This document shows positions 32,539 through 44,473 of a stretch of 64,000 bases of DNA, in pieces. The translations under genes and the position numbers were made by a program. The notes under the pieces are model-generated. The model was not told the DNA's origin. It was given only the letters and a program-made list of their open reading frames with translations, and did not search any database. Position 1 is the stretch's first letter. The number at the start of each line of letters is the position of its first letter. The stretch spans positions 1,240,001 through 1,304,000 of the forward strand of contig NC_037315.1 in the NCBI RefSeq assembly GCF_000143535.2, given 5' to 3'. The stretch comes from Botrytis cinerea B05.10 (Eukaryota; Ascomycota; Leotiomycetes; Helotiales; Sclerotiniaceae).

Positions 32539-34738
32539 TCAACTCCTCCCCGCATCATGAATTCCCCAAAACGGATCAAACATGGCCCCAACGTTTCCAA
32601 CCATATCCGTGCCCACCCCAATCCCACTCCCCACTCCTGTCGGTCCAAAATCTATTCCATTGATCCACTGCCCACCATCATCTGCGTTTCCAGAATTCCA
32701 ATCTGAATAGTGATCGTTTCCATTTCCAATCTCCAGCAGACCCAGTGTTGTCGCACTTTCAGCTGTGGGCGAGAGAACACCAGTCGTGTTGAGATTGAGA
32801 GAATTGTGATTTTGCAGTGTGCCGTCGCCGTTTGTGTAGTTGATCTCCTCCAGAGAGAGAGGACCCGGTGTTACACTAGATGTGAAGAGAGAGGAGGTCG
32901 AGATTCCAAGGGAGGGAGTGGTAAAGAGACGGCGAGTTTGAGAAGTGGTGAAGAGGTGAAGAATTTCTTTGACGTTGCGATACTATACATGACACGAGGT
33001 TGGTAAATGTGGGCAGGCGTATGGTTACAGAAGTAAGGTGAAGAAAATCCAAATATGTACTTACAACATCATCGACATGAGTATTGACCTCCCTCAATCC
33101 CTCTAGAATATCGGTGACCTTTTCCAACCTACCCATTATTCTGGATCTCTCATCTTCGCTTGAGAATCCTACAATATCTGCTACCCTTATGATTATATTA
33201 CTGCATTGATATACACATGTTGCAATTCCTGTATCACTAATCAATGTATGCCCAATACTTTGTACTGTGTGGCAAATGTCTAATATTATAACAGCATGTT
33301 CGAACGCTTTCCTTTGGCAGTACTGCACGTATTCTTGAGGGGTATTTCCCAATATTGTATCGGATATTGAATATTTGGTTCCTGGAAACATGAATCGGTA
33401 AAGGTCAGTATGACATTGTTGCCATAAAACATGAAACATAACAAATCTCGTTAGTTGTGGTGAGTATGCTCGGAGGAAGAGATTATCCTCGTTATATTGA
33501 AGGTTTGCCGGTAGAGAAGAACGAAGTTGCTCTAATTCAGCCTCCAATTTCTGTAACATGTCTCGTGAATCGTATGGATTTGATTTTTCCCGTATCACGT
33601 TCCTCGTGTACCTAGCAGCTATTATCAGCTTGAGATTTTAAACAAGGTGATGGATCGAACAAAACATACTCTAGGATGCGATGCCTTATGTCAGATATTC
33701 GAAAATAAAATGACCTCAAACCCAAGTGCATAGATTCAGACTCATTTGTTCTGGTCGATATTAAAGGGGCAGTCTCTCCCGGTATACCAAGATCGAAATC
33801 CTTCTCACTACAAGGCAGTTGGATATGCATCGAATGCGAAGGACAGACCAGCAATTCCGGAAACCCCCCAGCAGAAAGTCTATCAACATGGAAGATTGAC
33901 CACATCAGTCTCCTCCTGCATTCCCTCACCAAGGTTGACAAACCATTATTTTCATAATTTAGCCCTAATACGAACGCCATTTTTGCTGCTACAGCCGTGA
34001 GTGCTTGTGATTTGAAGTATTCTCGATGTTCAAATCGATAGAAGACAATCACGAGAAGAACTTCCACTAGCAAAGCGGAAGGTCTACTCAAGCTTTGCCA
34101 AACGTAATTTTCCGCTTCATCCATCCATTTCTGAGCTGTAGCACGACTTTCGTCATCTTTTGAGACGAATGCTATTGATGAGGCGCACATAGCTTTGACT
34201 AAAGCTGGATTTACAGCGCCATTATTCCAATTCCTCAGAAATGTGGCTCGGTGAATGAAACCTTTGCCAGGCGTCGAAGACACAAACTCAAAATATGCAT
34301 CTATGTACCGCTTGGTAGTAGCTTTTGAGATCCCAAGATCCCTAGAGTAGAAATGTTAGCAATTTTTCTTCAGATCTTTACCCCCTCTTTAGGATCTCAC
34401 ACTAAGCCATCTGTTCCATCTCCAGCATCCATCGGACTTCCTCCAGCAGAGACAGTATTTACCACTGCTCCAGGACTATCGCCGTTTTGGCTCGTTCCAG
34501 CTGGTGGATGTCTGGGTACGCTCCTCCTCGCCCCCCTACTTGTAGATTCATATTCACATATGTATCCTCTCTGTTCACACCTCCTACAATTCGGCGTCGT
34601 ACCAGTGCATCGCGCCTTGTGCGAATGACAAATCCGACAAGCCTTTCTCGCCCTCTTCCTCTCAGTTCCTGCCTGAGTAAAGCGATCTGGAGAATTGAAT
34701 TCAAGGTCATTATTTGTCAACCCATGATCTGATGGCAT
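32539..34738 (-). CDS. Zn2Cys6 fungal-specific transcription factor
   Basis: Four exons, 34738-34401, 34341-33670, 33611-33065 and 32982-32539, give 666 residues with all phases matching. Residues 34-61 are a Zn2Cys6 cluster (C34, C37, C44, C51, C54, C61) preceded by a basic ERKRARK stretch, so it should bind CGG-type half sites in the nucleus. The middle carries the fungal 'middle homology region' with RECRRRLMWSIFHVDRLSAGG, typical of the Fungal_trans domain. The C-terminus (exon 4) is rich in Thr, Ser, Asn and Gly and ends in FDPFWGIHD, a probable activation domain. Targets are unknown. It converges on the 2EXR gene and no obvious metabolic cluster surrounds it. Exon 1 ends just after a linker and uses a GTGAGA donor. 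Confidence 0.9.
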
Positions 34739-36756
34739 CCTTATCTACACGTGATAGTTTCAATCCCGTGATAGGGCATTCGGAAGGGACTCGATCGGGA
34801 AATATCGGGAAGCGGAGTAGCGGGTATGTGTTCGGGGCAATTGTTGCAGATGTCTTCAATTCGATGTCTTGGAGATGTAGGTCACGGATGTAAAGCAATA
34901 CTTGGCAAGAACAAAGATCTTTCGATTAGGGTTAATTGTGCTGATCACGTGAATGCGACGATAACCAAGAACGAAGATTTTTCACGATATTTGGGAGGTG
35001 CGGATTTGTAATGTCCGAGATGTTTAATTGGACAATATTAGGAGCTGTCAAGTACCAATACCAAATTTCGACTTCTGTTTGATATGAGATGGGATTATGC
35101 CCTTCTCCATCCTGCCTACTCTGGAATCATTTCAAGTGGACTTTGAGATGCTTCCTTGTCGATTTACAAGCAACCACTCCGAGTGAAACAGCTAGCCATC
35201 TAACAATTGGGAGCTAACAATGGTGATGGTATTTCTTCCGAAGTCGTTGCGAGTCCAAACATTCGTGCAAGCATCTCTCAGAATCAGTAAAAAGCCATTT
35301 GATATTTCACTGACTCCAGAGAGTGCGATCGCGCTATAGATATTCAGACCCTCCGAGCAAGCTCTTAATTCAAGTAGGTGACTACGGAGTAATCCGTGGT
35401 AATTTCCTAAGTTCGGCTTTCATTAAGCCCCTTCATCTACCGAAGCGAAAACCCAACAACTAACCTTAGTCTCGCTACCTGATATCTCGACCCGATGACA
35501 AAGCTCAATATTCGACCCTTCAACCAGGTTTCTCATCGAGTTTGTGATGGCCAAGCTCTTGGCTAGCTTGAATGGAATAGTTTACTTGTCAATCTTGCTG
35601 AATTTCTTAGACATTTCCAAGAAGCTACTACAAGTTCAGGAATTTATCCGTGCTCAAAGCATTAACCTCATCCTGCGTAACAATTATAACAGTTCAGCAT
35701 ACCGAGCCGAGGCAGTGGTATTCGGCAGGTTACTGCTTATGCCTACCAGGAGTCTGGGACTCATTGGATAGGACGACCATCAAGCTCATCTTTTGAGACA
35801 TTTCTGGACAATGAAATGGGCTGCCGTTAAGTTGTTATCGATCCAACTTCCTGAAACCGAGAGCCAGGTTACTGAAAATGCAATCACCATGCTAATTCAA
35901 ATCATGCGCATCTCATTAAATCTTCGTCACATGGCATTCGAGAGCCGATAGGGATTCAAGATCTGTCATTGAGATGCCACGCCACGCTACAAGCTCGCGC
36001 GTCTCCTGTCATGTTCCACAAACTAACGCTTAAATCTTTCTCCCGATAACGGGGTTCGATCTCTGCTGAATTTGCATCGCCAGAGAATATCCGAACATTA
36101 ACCTAGCCCGATTCTCAAGCAAATCCCAATCAGTCTTTTTAAATTCCCTCAGCTTACCATGTTCGGTCCAAGCACAACGTATGTGCAAGGATTTCCCCCC
36201 AAGCCTCGGTACAAAGTCGCTACACTTCTCCAGTCCTCCACACTCCACACTCCACTAAACATCGTAGCAGCCAAGAATGAGAAAAACTAGGCTCGGGGAT
36301 GACGGGCGGAATATACTAGACGAGTCAAAAGAATCAACAGTATCTTTCTTTTCTGACACGAAGGCGATTTTATGGCAGGAAAGTTCCTGGTTTCTGGGAC
36401 GAACTAAGATAAAGGAGCATGCAAGTCAACAAGCATACAAGCAACTCCCTCGTAAAGGCACTTGAAAGAAAACCTTGACACCTCAACTAGTGCTTGGGGT
36501 AAAAATGGGGGTACATGAGTGCGGGGACTCCACGCACTCCAAAAGAGCATCTAGAATATATTTACAATGTGACACTGACCCCGCAAAACAATGCATGCAA
36601 ATAGTATAAAGAGGAAGGTGATCTGCGCTTCCTTTCGCGGTGGTTTCTATTACTTCGAATATCCTATCTCTCTCTCTCTCTATCTACCTCCCTTTTCTTA
36701 TTCTGTCTTCGCCCTTCTCAGCATTCAGAGGACAATCCTCGCTCACCTCTCACACC
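34739..36756. other. Two-kilobase intergenic region with one interrupted frame
   Basis: From 35544 to 35951 the plus strand has one frame that is open except for a single TAG at 35769-35771; its words (WAAVKLLSIQLPETESQV) look like real protein, so a decayed gene is possible, but no family is recognised. The rest shows nothing. A CT-microsatellite and pyrimidine-rich leader (36660-36720, TCTCTCTCTCTCT) precedes the sugar transporter. Confidence 0.35.
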
Positions 36757-38545
36757 ATGTCCAAATCCGAAGCAGAACACTTCGAGACGGGCGCCGGCGA
36801 GCACCCGCCTCTCCAGGAGATTCCCAGCGCAATGGATATTGATGCCAAAGAAGCCCATGGGCAAGTAACCCAGATCCAAACTGCATCTGTCGCCTTGGCC
36901 GCTGCTGTTGCCGCGCAGAAGCCCCGTCTACTGAGTCGAAATATGATACAGTTGTATGCGATCATGGGCGTTGGCTATTTAGTCTCCACTATGAATGGTT
37001 TTGGTATGTGAATCTTTCTGTTTTATTCTCGATATACCTATAAAATAGAGACAGTATATCAAATATCCATTTTTTTCTAACAACTCCCACAGATTCCTCT
37101 CTCATGGGCAGTATAAACGCCATGATTCCCTACCAAGAATCATTCGGACTCAGTGGTGCTGGTTCCTCAACTGGAGTCATCTTCATCATCTACAACATGG
37201 GACAAATTGCCGCCTTCCCCTTTTGTGGATTACTCGCAGACGGCTACGGTCGTCGCATGTGTATATTCATCGGGTGTCTCATCGTACTCATCGGAACCGC
37301 CATTCAGGCCGCCGCACACGCACGAGGCCAATTCATCGGGGGTCGATTCGTCCTCGGTTTCGGCGCCGCGCTTGCTTCTGCTGCGGGCCCAGCTTATACA
37401 GTCGAGTTAGCGCATCCTGCCTATCGGGGAACCATGGCAGGGATGTACAACAATTTCTGGTGGATGGGCAATATATTGGCTGGATGGACAACTTACGGAT
37501 CGAACAAAAATTTGACAGATTCGTGGGCCTGGAGAGTGCCAACGTTGGTACAAGCAGGTATTCCGGCGATTGTGATGGTCTTGATTTTGTTTTTCCCAGA
37601 GTCTCCTCGTTGGTTAATCGCGCATGATCGAAGAGAGGAGGCCCTCGCAGTCTTCGCTAAGTATCATGGAGATGGCGATGAACAGTCGCCGATTGTTCAA
37701 CTGCAATATCATGAGATCATTGAACAATTGCAAATGACCAGAAATGACAATCCCTGGTGGGATTTCCGCGAATTGGTCAACACTCCTGGAGCAAGATATC
37801 GTTTGTATATGGTTATCGGAATGTCATTCATTGGCCAATGGTCTGGAAATAACGTCGTCAATTATTTCATGGTATGATCCCTTCCTTGTATCATCTGTGT
37901 ACTTTCCGCTAACATCAATAACAGCCCGAAATGATCAAGAATGCAGGCATCACAAGCACTAACAAACAACTTCTCATCAACGCCATCAATCCCATTTTCT
38001 CCATGATTGGGGCCGTCTACGGAGCTACTCTACTCGATAAACTTGGTCGCCGAACCATGATGTTAGCTGGACTTTCCGGAGCACTGCTCTCCTACATCAT
38101 GCTCACTGCATTCACAGCGGCATCAGAAGACCACCCCAACCTCTCCTACGGCGTCATCGTATCAATTTTCCTCTTCGGAGTCATCTTTGCTTGGGGTTTC
38201 ACACCACTCCAAACCTTATACGCTGTAGAATGTTTGGAAAATCGAACTCGTGCCAAGGGCTCTGGATTGAATTTCCTTTTCTTAAACATTGCCATGGTAG
38301 TAAATACCTACGGTATCAGTGTTGGCATTGCTGCCATTGAATGGAAATTATACTTGGTGTACATTGCATGGATTTGCGTCGAATTGGTTCTTATCTACTT
38401 CTTCTTTGTCGAGACAGCTGGAAAGACGTTGGAGGAAATGGCTTCAATTTTCGATGCTCCTAATCCACGAAAAGAGAGTACGAAAAAGACTAGTGTGGCT
38501 CTTGACGAATCTGGACGAGTAATGGGTATTAATGATAACGTGTAG
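36757..38545 (+). CDS. MFS sugar transporter (hexose/disaccharide-type)
   Basis: Exons 36757-37003, 37093-37871 and 37925-38545, all in phase, give 548 residues. I start at MSKSEAEHFET because its ATG follows CACACC; the frame upstream is a pyrimidine-rich leader. Family marks are DSSLMGSINAM after helix 1, the loop ADGYGRRMCIF (the D/G-x-G-R-R signature), GRFVLGFGAALASAAGPAYTVELA, the R-x-G-R-like helix 4 to 5 region, PESPRWL before the central cytoplasmic loop, LDKLGRRTMM in the second half and VETAGKTLEEM after helix 12 (the PET-x-G-x-x-LEE motif). It should import a sugar with a proton across the plasma membrane. Specificity cannot be read directly; lactose/galactoside-type permeases share this layout. 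No glycosidase gene is adjacent. Confidence 0.9.
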
Positions 38546-38969
38546 GTTGAGAGCATGGAGATGGGCAAATAATGAACGCATAGTCTCACGAATCTTGAAC
38601 GAACATGTGAAAATGCTATAATTGTATTGTAATGAATTTTTTATATAGTTTCCGAATACTATGGATGTGAATATGAATATGGATATCAATACCAAAACTC
38701 CCCTTAAAATCATTATATCGAACCGAGCTTTGGTAATGTTGAATACAACCATTCCTTGCTGAGCTAAGCTTTGGGTCATCTTCCCACCCCGAGTCCTGAG
38801 TTTCCTTGATTCTCTGAGACAATATGAAGACCTTTCCTTCCGTTACGCCATAAAATTCAAACCTTCGAGTAAGAAAACAAGAAAGACACTACACATCTTG
38901 AATAATCTTATTTTTCAGCATCAGCGTCGAAAACGTTCTCTCCCCCTCCTTGACACTAGTTGACCCATA
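38546..38969. other. Short intergenic region between convergent genes
   Basis: Contains a degenerate GAATATG/GGATAT simple repeat near 38655-38690. Nothing else is seen. Confidence 0.5.
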
Positions 38970-40142
38970 TCATACGCTCAAAAGACCTCCTTGTTGTCTT
39001 TGGCCAGCTTCCTGAAAGCTTCGAAATTGCAATAAAACCTCCTTAACATCATTCCACGGTGCCGCCGTATAAAACGAATCTTCTGAGCCTACATCCGAAT
39101 CCGTGTCTGAATCCGTGTAGTCCGACCCCATCAATTCTCCGAGTTCGTTGAACAAAGTCGGTACATTCCCTTTTCCAGTGCTCGAGCCTCCTATATAGGA
39201 TGAACCTTCGTCAAACGATTCCCCATCCTCATTATCAGACGTTTCGGCAAGATCAGCCTCCGAAGAATTCCAAAAAGGTTCTGATTCATCCAGCTCTTGC
39301 TCTGGCACATCAGATGCCCAATCCACTTCCAACCATTGCTCCGTCGACCTTTTCCAATGTTTAGGAAATTTCTCCACCTCTTGAGTCTGGAATCCCTTCA
39401 AAATCAATTCCGGTGCCGTTTTCAAGCTTCGATTCCGTGAAAAGGTGGCGATGATTGCGCGGTATAATGATGGAGGCATTGTCATCAAACGCATCTCATG
39501 TGATCCAGTATTGGCGTCAACTTGCATCCCAACAATATTACTCATAAGTCTCGATTCCAATAACGCTTTCGCCCAGTGCGAAGGAATGTTTTCGTAATCA
39601 CATGGTGCTACATATTCCACAGGTGTATACATGGATTCGTCTCCGAACACAACGGATATCTTCATTTGTCGTACCAGCCCACAATTGTACACTCCGACTT
39701 GGTTCTGGAAATCGAAAAGCTCCCTCGGCCTGTGGAAGGAGAAATTGTTGCATGAGTATAAGATTTGTACTGCTTCTTCGTATATTTGTTTGTTGACTAG
39801 GAGTAAGCCGGGCGTAGGAGGTTTGAATGGATAATGCGTTGAATCGGGAAATGTGTCGCAGGATAGCATTCTGATATGTCGAACTCCAACGAATGCTTCG
39901 CGGGTTGCTTGGAGAGCGTATTTATATATTTGATCGCGGACTTCCCGGGGGAACGAGAGAAATGGTAACGATTTGTCGTAGATGCCAGAGGATTCCTTCA
40001 TCGATTCTAACTCTTCCCATACTTGGTTATGTTTCCTGGCTGTCGCAAAGAGCAATCGTTCGAGGTATTCATTTGCTGCTTGTAAAGAGTCGACATCGTG
40101 ACCAAAGGCCCTTTCATCCAGTAAACCATTCAAATTGATCAT
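38970..40142 (-). CDS. 2EXR / F-box-like fungal protein with acidic tail
   Basis: Single-exon frame. The first true ATG is at 40142 (MINLNGLLDERAFG), giving 390 residues; the 11 codons before it start with GTG. The domain opens with LPFLSFPREVRDQIYKYAL, the LPxEVRxxIYxxAL motif, and continues with PPTPGLLLVNKQIYEEAVQILYSCNNFSF, the second block of the 2EXR family. The C-terminal 130 residues are acidic and Ser/Asp-rich (SDNEDGESFDEG, YTDSDTDSDVGSED), probably disordered. A short coiled segment (residues 20-45) lies before the domain. The window has another member at 30476. The role is unknown; F-box-like adaptor activity is only an analogy. Confidence 0.85.
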   Translation of the reverse strand: MINLNGLLDERAFGHDVDSLQAANEYLERLLFATARKHNQVWEELESMKESSGIYDKSLPFLSFPREVRDQIYKYALQATREAFVGVRHIRMLSCDTFPDSTHYPFKPPTPGLLLVNKQIYEEAVQILYSCNNFSFHRPRELFDFQNQVGVYNCGLVRQMKISVVFGDESMYTPVEYVAPCDYENIPSHWAKALLESRLMSNIVGMQVDANTGSHEMRLMTMPPSLYRAIIATFSRNRSLKTAPELILKGFQTQEVEKFPKHWKRSTEQWLEVDWASDVPEQELDESEPFWNSSEADLAETSDNEDGESFDEGSSYIGGSSTGKGNVPTLFNELGELMGSDYTDSDTDSDVGSEDSFYTAAPWNDVKEVLLQFRSFQEAGQRQQGGLLSV

Positions 40143-42997
40143 ATTCGGGGCAGATGGAATCCCGCAGCGATGCACGTATATGTCTGTCTATACCGATGGT
40201 ATTGATGGCGATATTGATATCGTTGTTTAGGACGTATGATGTGAGTTCAGATCAATGATGCACGTACAACACTACGATGAATCCGAGCTTTGTACAATAA
40301 TGTGAATATGGATATGAACATGAATTGCAGAGAATAATGTAAAACAAGATCAGGATAACTTCCATCCAAAAATTGGAGTTCGACTAATAACTGATCATGC
40401 AAGATGCAATCGATGCAGTATCTGATCAGTCTAACGAAGACCCCGACCCTATAAAGTCAAGCCCCTGTACGCAAGCGATGGATGTGTGCCGATACCCCTC
40501 ATTTTATTGGGCAGCTTATGTAGCATATGCAGTATCCAGGTTGTGAATGCGAACAATTCTGACGTGGTGACAAGACTATTCCTCTCTCGATTGAATTGTT
40601 TACAAAGAACTTCATGAATGGGGAGCTGGGGAATGTCCATCGGGCTTCAGATCCTTCACCGACCATTATGAAAGTAGCAATTTTCGTGACCGTCTCTTCT
40701 CCATAACGGAGTCTTGGGAGGAAGTTCTAACTCATTATGGCATTCGATAATGCAATTTTTGCAGGAACATGTGCACAGGACTGCAGAGGAGCTGCAGTAG
40801 TGTGAAATGGTGCTACGATAGGACCATGTTACTATGATCCATTAGTACATCATTCGGACCATCCCGTGGAGTCGTGGAGTTCCTTCACAGGGATTGAGAT
40901 CGGATGGAAAAATTCCTTCTTGCATTTCCAACGGCCATTATGTATGGAGTCCGTAGAGTAGGAAGTATTCAAATCTTCCCAGCTTTCTCTACCAGACAGA
41001 TCCAACACAGCTTTACCCTCCACGATACGTGCACGATAACGAGGACTCCAAGTGTTTTGAAGCTCTCAAAAGTACAATCATAGCCGTCTCACATATCCGT
41101 CTCTCAGTTAGTCAGGGTGCTTTGGAACGAGCCTTCCGCATAGGTGCCCAAGGTTACTCAGGTATGAATAATACCGACGGTCTATGATACCAAGAGAAAG
41201 ACTCATTTCCTGTCCCTCCACCATGGCAAAAGCTACCGTTCATTGCACACCGGTTTGATTAAATTGTCTCAACGTTCGAAATTCGAATCGATTATGCTAC
41301 CCTGTCTGGATACCCGAACGTTCAATACACTGCCAGCCTGCCACCATACATACATACATCAGCGAACCGTAACGAGTCTGGGGTGGGCTGACGACGAAAC
41401 CTAAATCGAATCGTACGACGTCGTACAGTCAATCAACATAATAGCACACATGGATCGACGGAGGGTCGTGCGAAAGAAGGTTCTGCAAATGGAATCTGGG
41501 AGCAAGCTTTAGAGCGTCAAGGCCGTCAAGGCCGTCAAGGCCATGCAAGCGATTTTTATCTTCTTGGCTGGGAATCTCGGAAGAACAAACACAACGACCC
41601 TCTATTTTACATTATCACTATGTAAATGTGAAATGTAGGTGTGAAGATAGTAAGCAGGCTATCATTCCAACCACGGATACACATCTTGTCGAGATATTGC
41701 GTTACCAATGAACCTAAAGTTTGGACGACTTAAGGGTACATGGTAGAACAAGCGCACAGGGCCTCTTCCCTATATTAAGAAACAATTTGAGGAAACCCGG
41801 ACTACACGTCTAGAGAGGGTAATCAGATCGTCTGTTAGGAGAAGAAGACGTCTTGGCTTCGATCAATATAACACCATTGTATGTAAGTTTCATTTCGATT
41901 TATGTAGGTGTCTAGCCTTGTATTCTTATTTTAGGACACAATCGGTGTTCGACACCGCCCGTTTGTAATTTCCTGTACGCATTCGTCCGGCATTCATGAT
42001 ATATCAGGTAGGTGGAAACGAAAGGTCGAGATGGGATCCATTTCAACTGTTTATACCACTGATGTCAGATTCCGGTTCGTATCTTTACGAGTATCTGCAG
42101 CATTGTATTCCGGGTCATCAAGATCCTCAGGGGAAAAATCAATACACCCATCCCTTCTTAACATCCCCGCCAATCTTCTCTCGGCCGTCTGCCTCATCCG
42201 TTTCAAGATGTCACCAATTTCACCATCTATCTATCTATTTACGAGTAACAAGTTAGAAATCATACGAGGCTCTGGGAGTGGAATATTGGGGGAGGAGGGA
42301 GAAGATTCCTTGAGAGCTAGACGACACATCACGACGTCACAAATTCAGAGACGAAAATATCTATAAACATTCACGAACAGAGAATCCAAATCCAAATTTA
42401 GGCGTTGCGCCATAAAGAGCAGTGCTCACTCTAAATATGACATCGGCTATGACAAATGCATGCTTGATGTTGAATAATTTGTAGTTCTTTTCTAGAGACC
42501 AGTTGGGATGTGTACCTAGGTAGTTTGTGAGATGATGAGGAAATCAGAGGCACTCCAGAAGTCATCTAACACCAAGGCCAGTTCTTGACACCCCCCGTGA
42601 ACACACATGGTTTCAAGTGATTGATATTCTATTCTCTGCCCATAATAAAAATTCAACCTCAAGTACCTGGGAACTGCTCATCTGCAAGTTGTTTCTACTG
42701 ATATTGGCGCCCCAAAGATACCTTAAGACAGGTTGATAGCTTCGAAAAAAAGGGTGTCCTGAAGACGAATTGAATAAAGTACAAAAGAAACCGGCCGGTT
42801 TCATAGCAAAAGTTGTCTATGCAGGCCTATGGGTTTAACGCCTTACTTCCCAACGCTATCCCTTTCCTCTTGAACGATTATCCCGATACAAAACGCCGAT
42901 AATATGCCCAACCCCAGCCGATGCCACGAGATTAATGGCTTTTTTAGTGGTATGCTCACATGCAGGAATAAACATAGTAGATTTCCTCCAACGGATT
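40143..42997. other. Large intergenic region, 2.85 kb
   Basis: No gene is supported. Simple repeats: three perfect 9-bp copies of CGTCAAGGC at 41515-41541, and a CATACATACATA run near 41346. The frames at 41996-42366 lack any protein-like character. The size is large compared with neighbouring gaps, so non-coding RNA or a lost element is possible but not visible. Confidence 0.4.
41515..41541 (+). repeat. Tandem 9-bp repeat, three copies
   Basis: CGTCAAGGC occurs three times in direct succession with no mismatch; a fourth partial match (CATGCAAG) follows. No coding frame uses it. Confidence 0.6.
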
Positions 42998-44473
42998 TCA
43001 AAACCACTCGACGCACAGAAATGCGCTTCCACCAATGACACCCGCAACAATCAGCATAGTAAATATCGTAGCTCCAACTTTGTCGGCCGTGGTGACGGGT
43101 GTAATCTCGCTTCCATCAGTACTCATTCGCGAGTCGGTTCCTGCATCTGCGTCACCCTCACTGGTACCGGTTCCTGCTACCTCACTAACCCAATCTCTGG
43201 TTTGGGGTAATAATAAACCTTGGACGGCTTCCAATGCTGACATTTGTTCTCCTACGCCAGTAATTCCATCGTGTTCTCCGGTGGTCCATTTCAATCCACA
43301 CGAATTGCCTCGTTTTCCAGCCGTACACGTTTTTACTGCTGCTGTTGCGGTTGTAGATAGCAAAGGCATGATAGTATCGTAGGTAAAAGGCGCAAGCTTA
43401 GCAGTTGCAGCTAACCACCGTCCAAAATAACATTTAAATGATTGTTGATCGTTATTGCAAGTTCCGCTTTCGCACGCTTCAACCATAATTCCATTTTGGA
43501 AAAAGTCTGTTGATGAGTTGAGAAGGCCGGTGACACGTTCTTTCCAGATAGCGCTTCCGTTCGTCTAAAAATGTCAGTATCCGAGTAAAAAATAAAAAAT
43601 GAAGGAATCCCTATAAAAGCTTACATGGTTGTACATGGCAGCACTTCCAAGCAGGTAAATTCCAGTATTGTAGGTCCAACGATTGTGATCTTTATCTGTG
43701 CAGTTGTCGGAATTCTGGGTTCCATCATATACATCAAAATCTGCCGAAATGAGTCCTACTCCGTACACCCAATCGAAAATTTTATCCGCCCAATCCGCAT
43801 AAGTGCTATCTCCTGTGTATAAAGCGAGTCGCGCTGCCAAATTAAAGACGCATCCGTTTGAAATACTATTCTTATAGTTGTAACCATTGTTGAAAGTAAA
43901 AATTTGCCATCGAAATCCACCGTTACATGTCGAATTATCCCATCGTGCGATTTGAGTGTTGAAGACTCCTTGTGCAAGTGCCAGCCATCCCGGACTTGGA
44001 TCTGGAGGATCTTGAAATTTGGTTTCCGCCGCCGTCATCGCTGCCATTCCCCAAAATCCTTGATCATCGTTTCCTTCTGTTTTTGTTTGGTTTAGAGGCA
44101 TATAGTCACCGTCGTCTCCGGCTTGATGTAGTAGTGCTTGCTGGACACTGTCGTTGTAGGTTGTATCGTTCGTGTAGTACCAATAATTAACCATGGTTCC
44201 GAACCTTTTAAGAGGTCAGTCAGAGCCATCGAGAGAATAGGGAGAACCTTACATAGCGCCCGCCTCCCACCAATAATATGGCGATGGTAAATTGCCTGGC
44301 ACATCTCCAGTATTGTTTCCGGTGTAATATGACATGAGATCATATGCTATATTACTTGCTGCGGTTTTGATCGAGTCTGGAGATGTGATATCAAGCGTGA
44401 TGGCACCCTCCACGCCATGGCCAGCAAGAGCGTAGAGGCTTGCCGCATAGATTAAAGAAGAATCGAGCTTCAT
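42998..44473 (-). CDS. GH76 mannan endo-1,6-alpha-mannosidase, DFG5/DCW1-like
   Basis: Exons 44473-44253, 44204-43625 and 43564-42998, in phase, give 455 residues. It has an N-terminal hydrophobic signal sequence ([20 protein letters not shown]), then [26 protein letters not shown] and [15 protein letters not shown], a hallmark of the family. The GH76 catalytic Asp pair is visible as [34 protein letters not shown] and [18 protein letters not shown] complete the barrel. The C-terminus is Thr/Ser-rich and ends in a hydrophobic helix ([26 protein letters not shown]), consistent with a GPI signal or a membrane anchor. Such proteins link GPI-anchored mannoproteins to wall polysaccharide, so it should act at the plasma membrane and wall. 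Many Asn-x-Ser/Thr sites are present. All key residues are intact. Confidence 0.92.
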
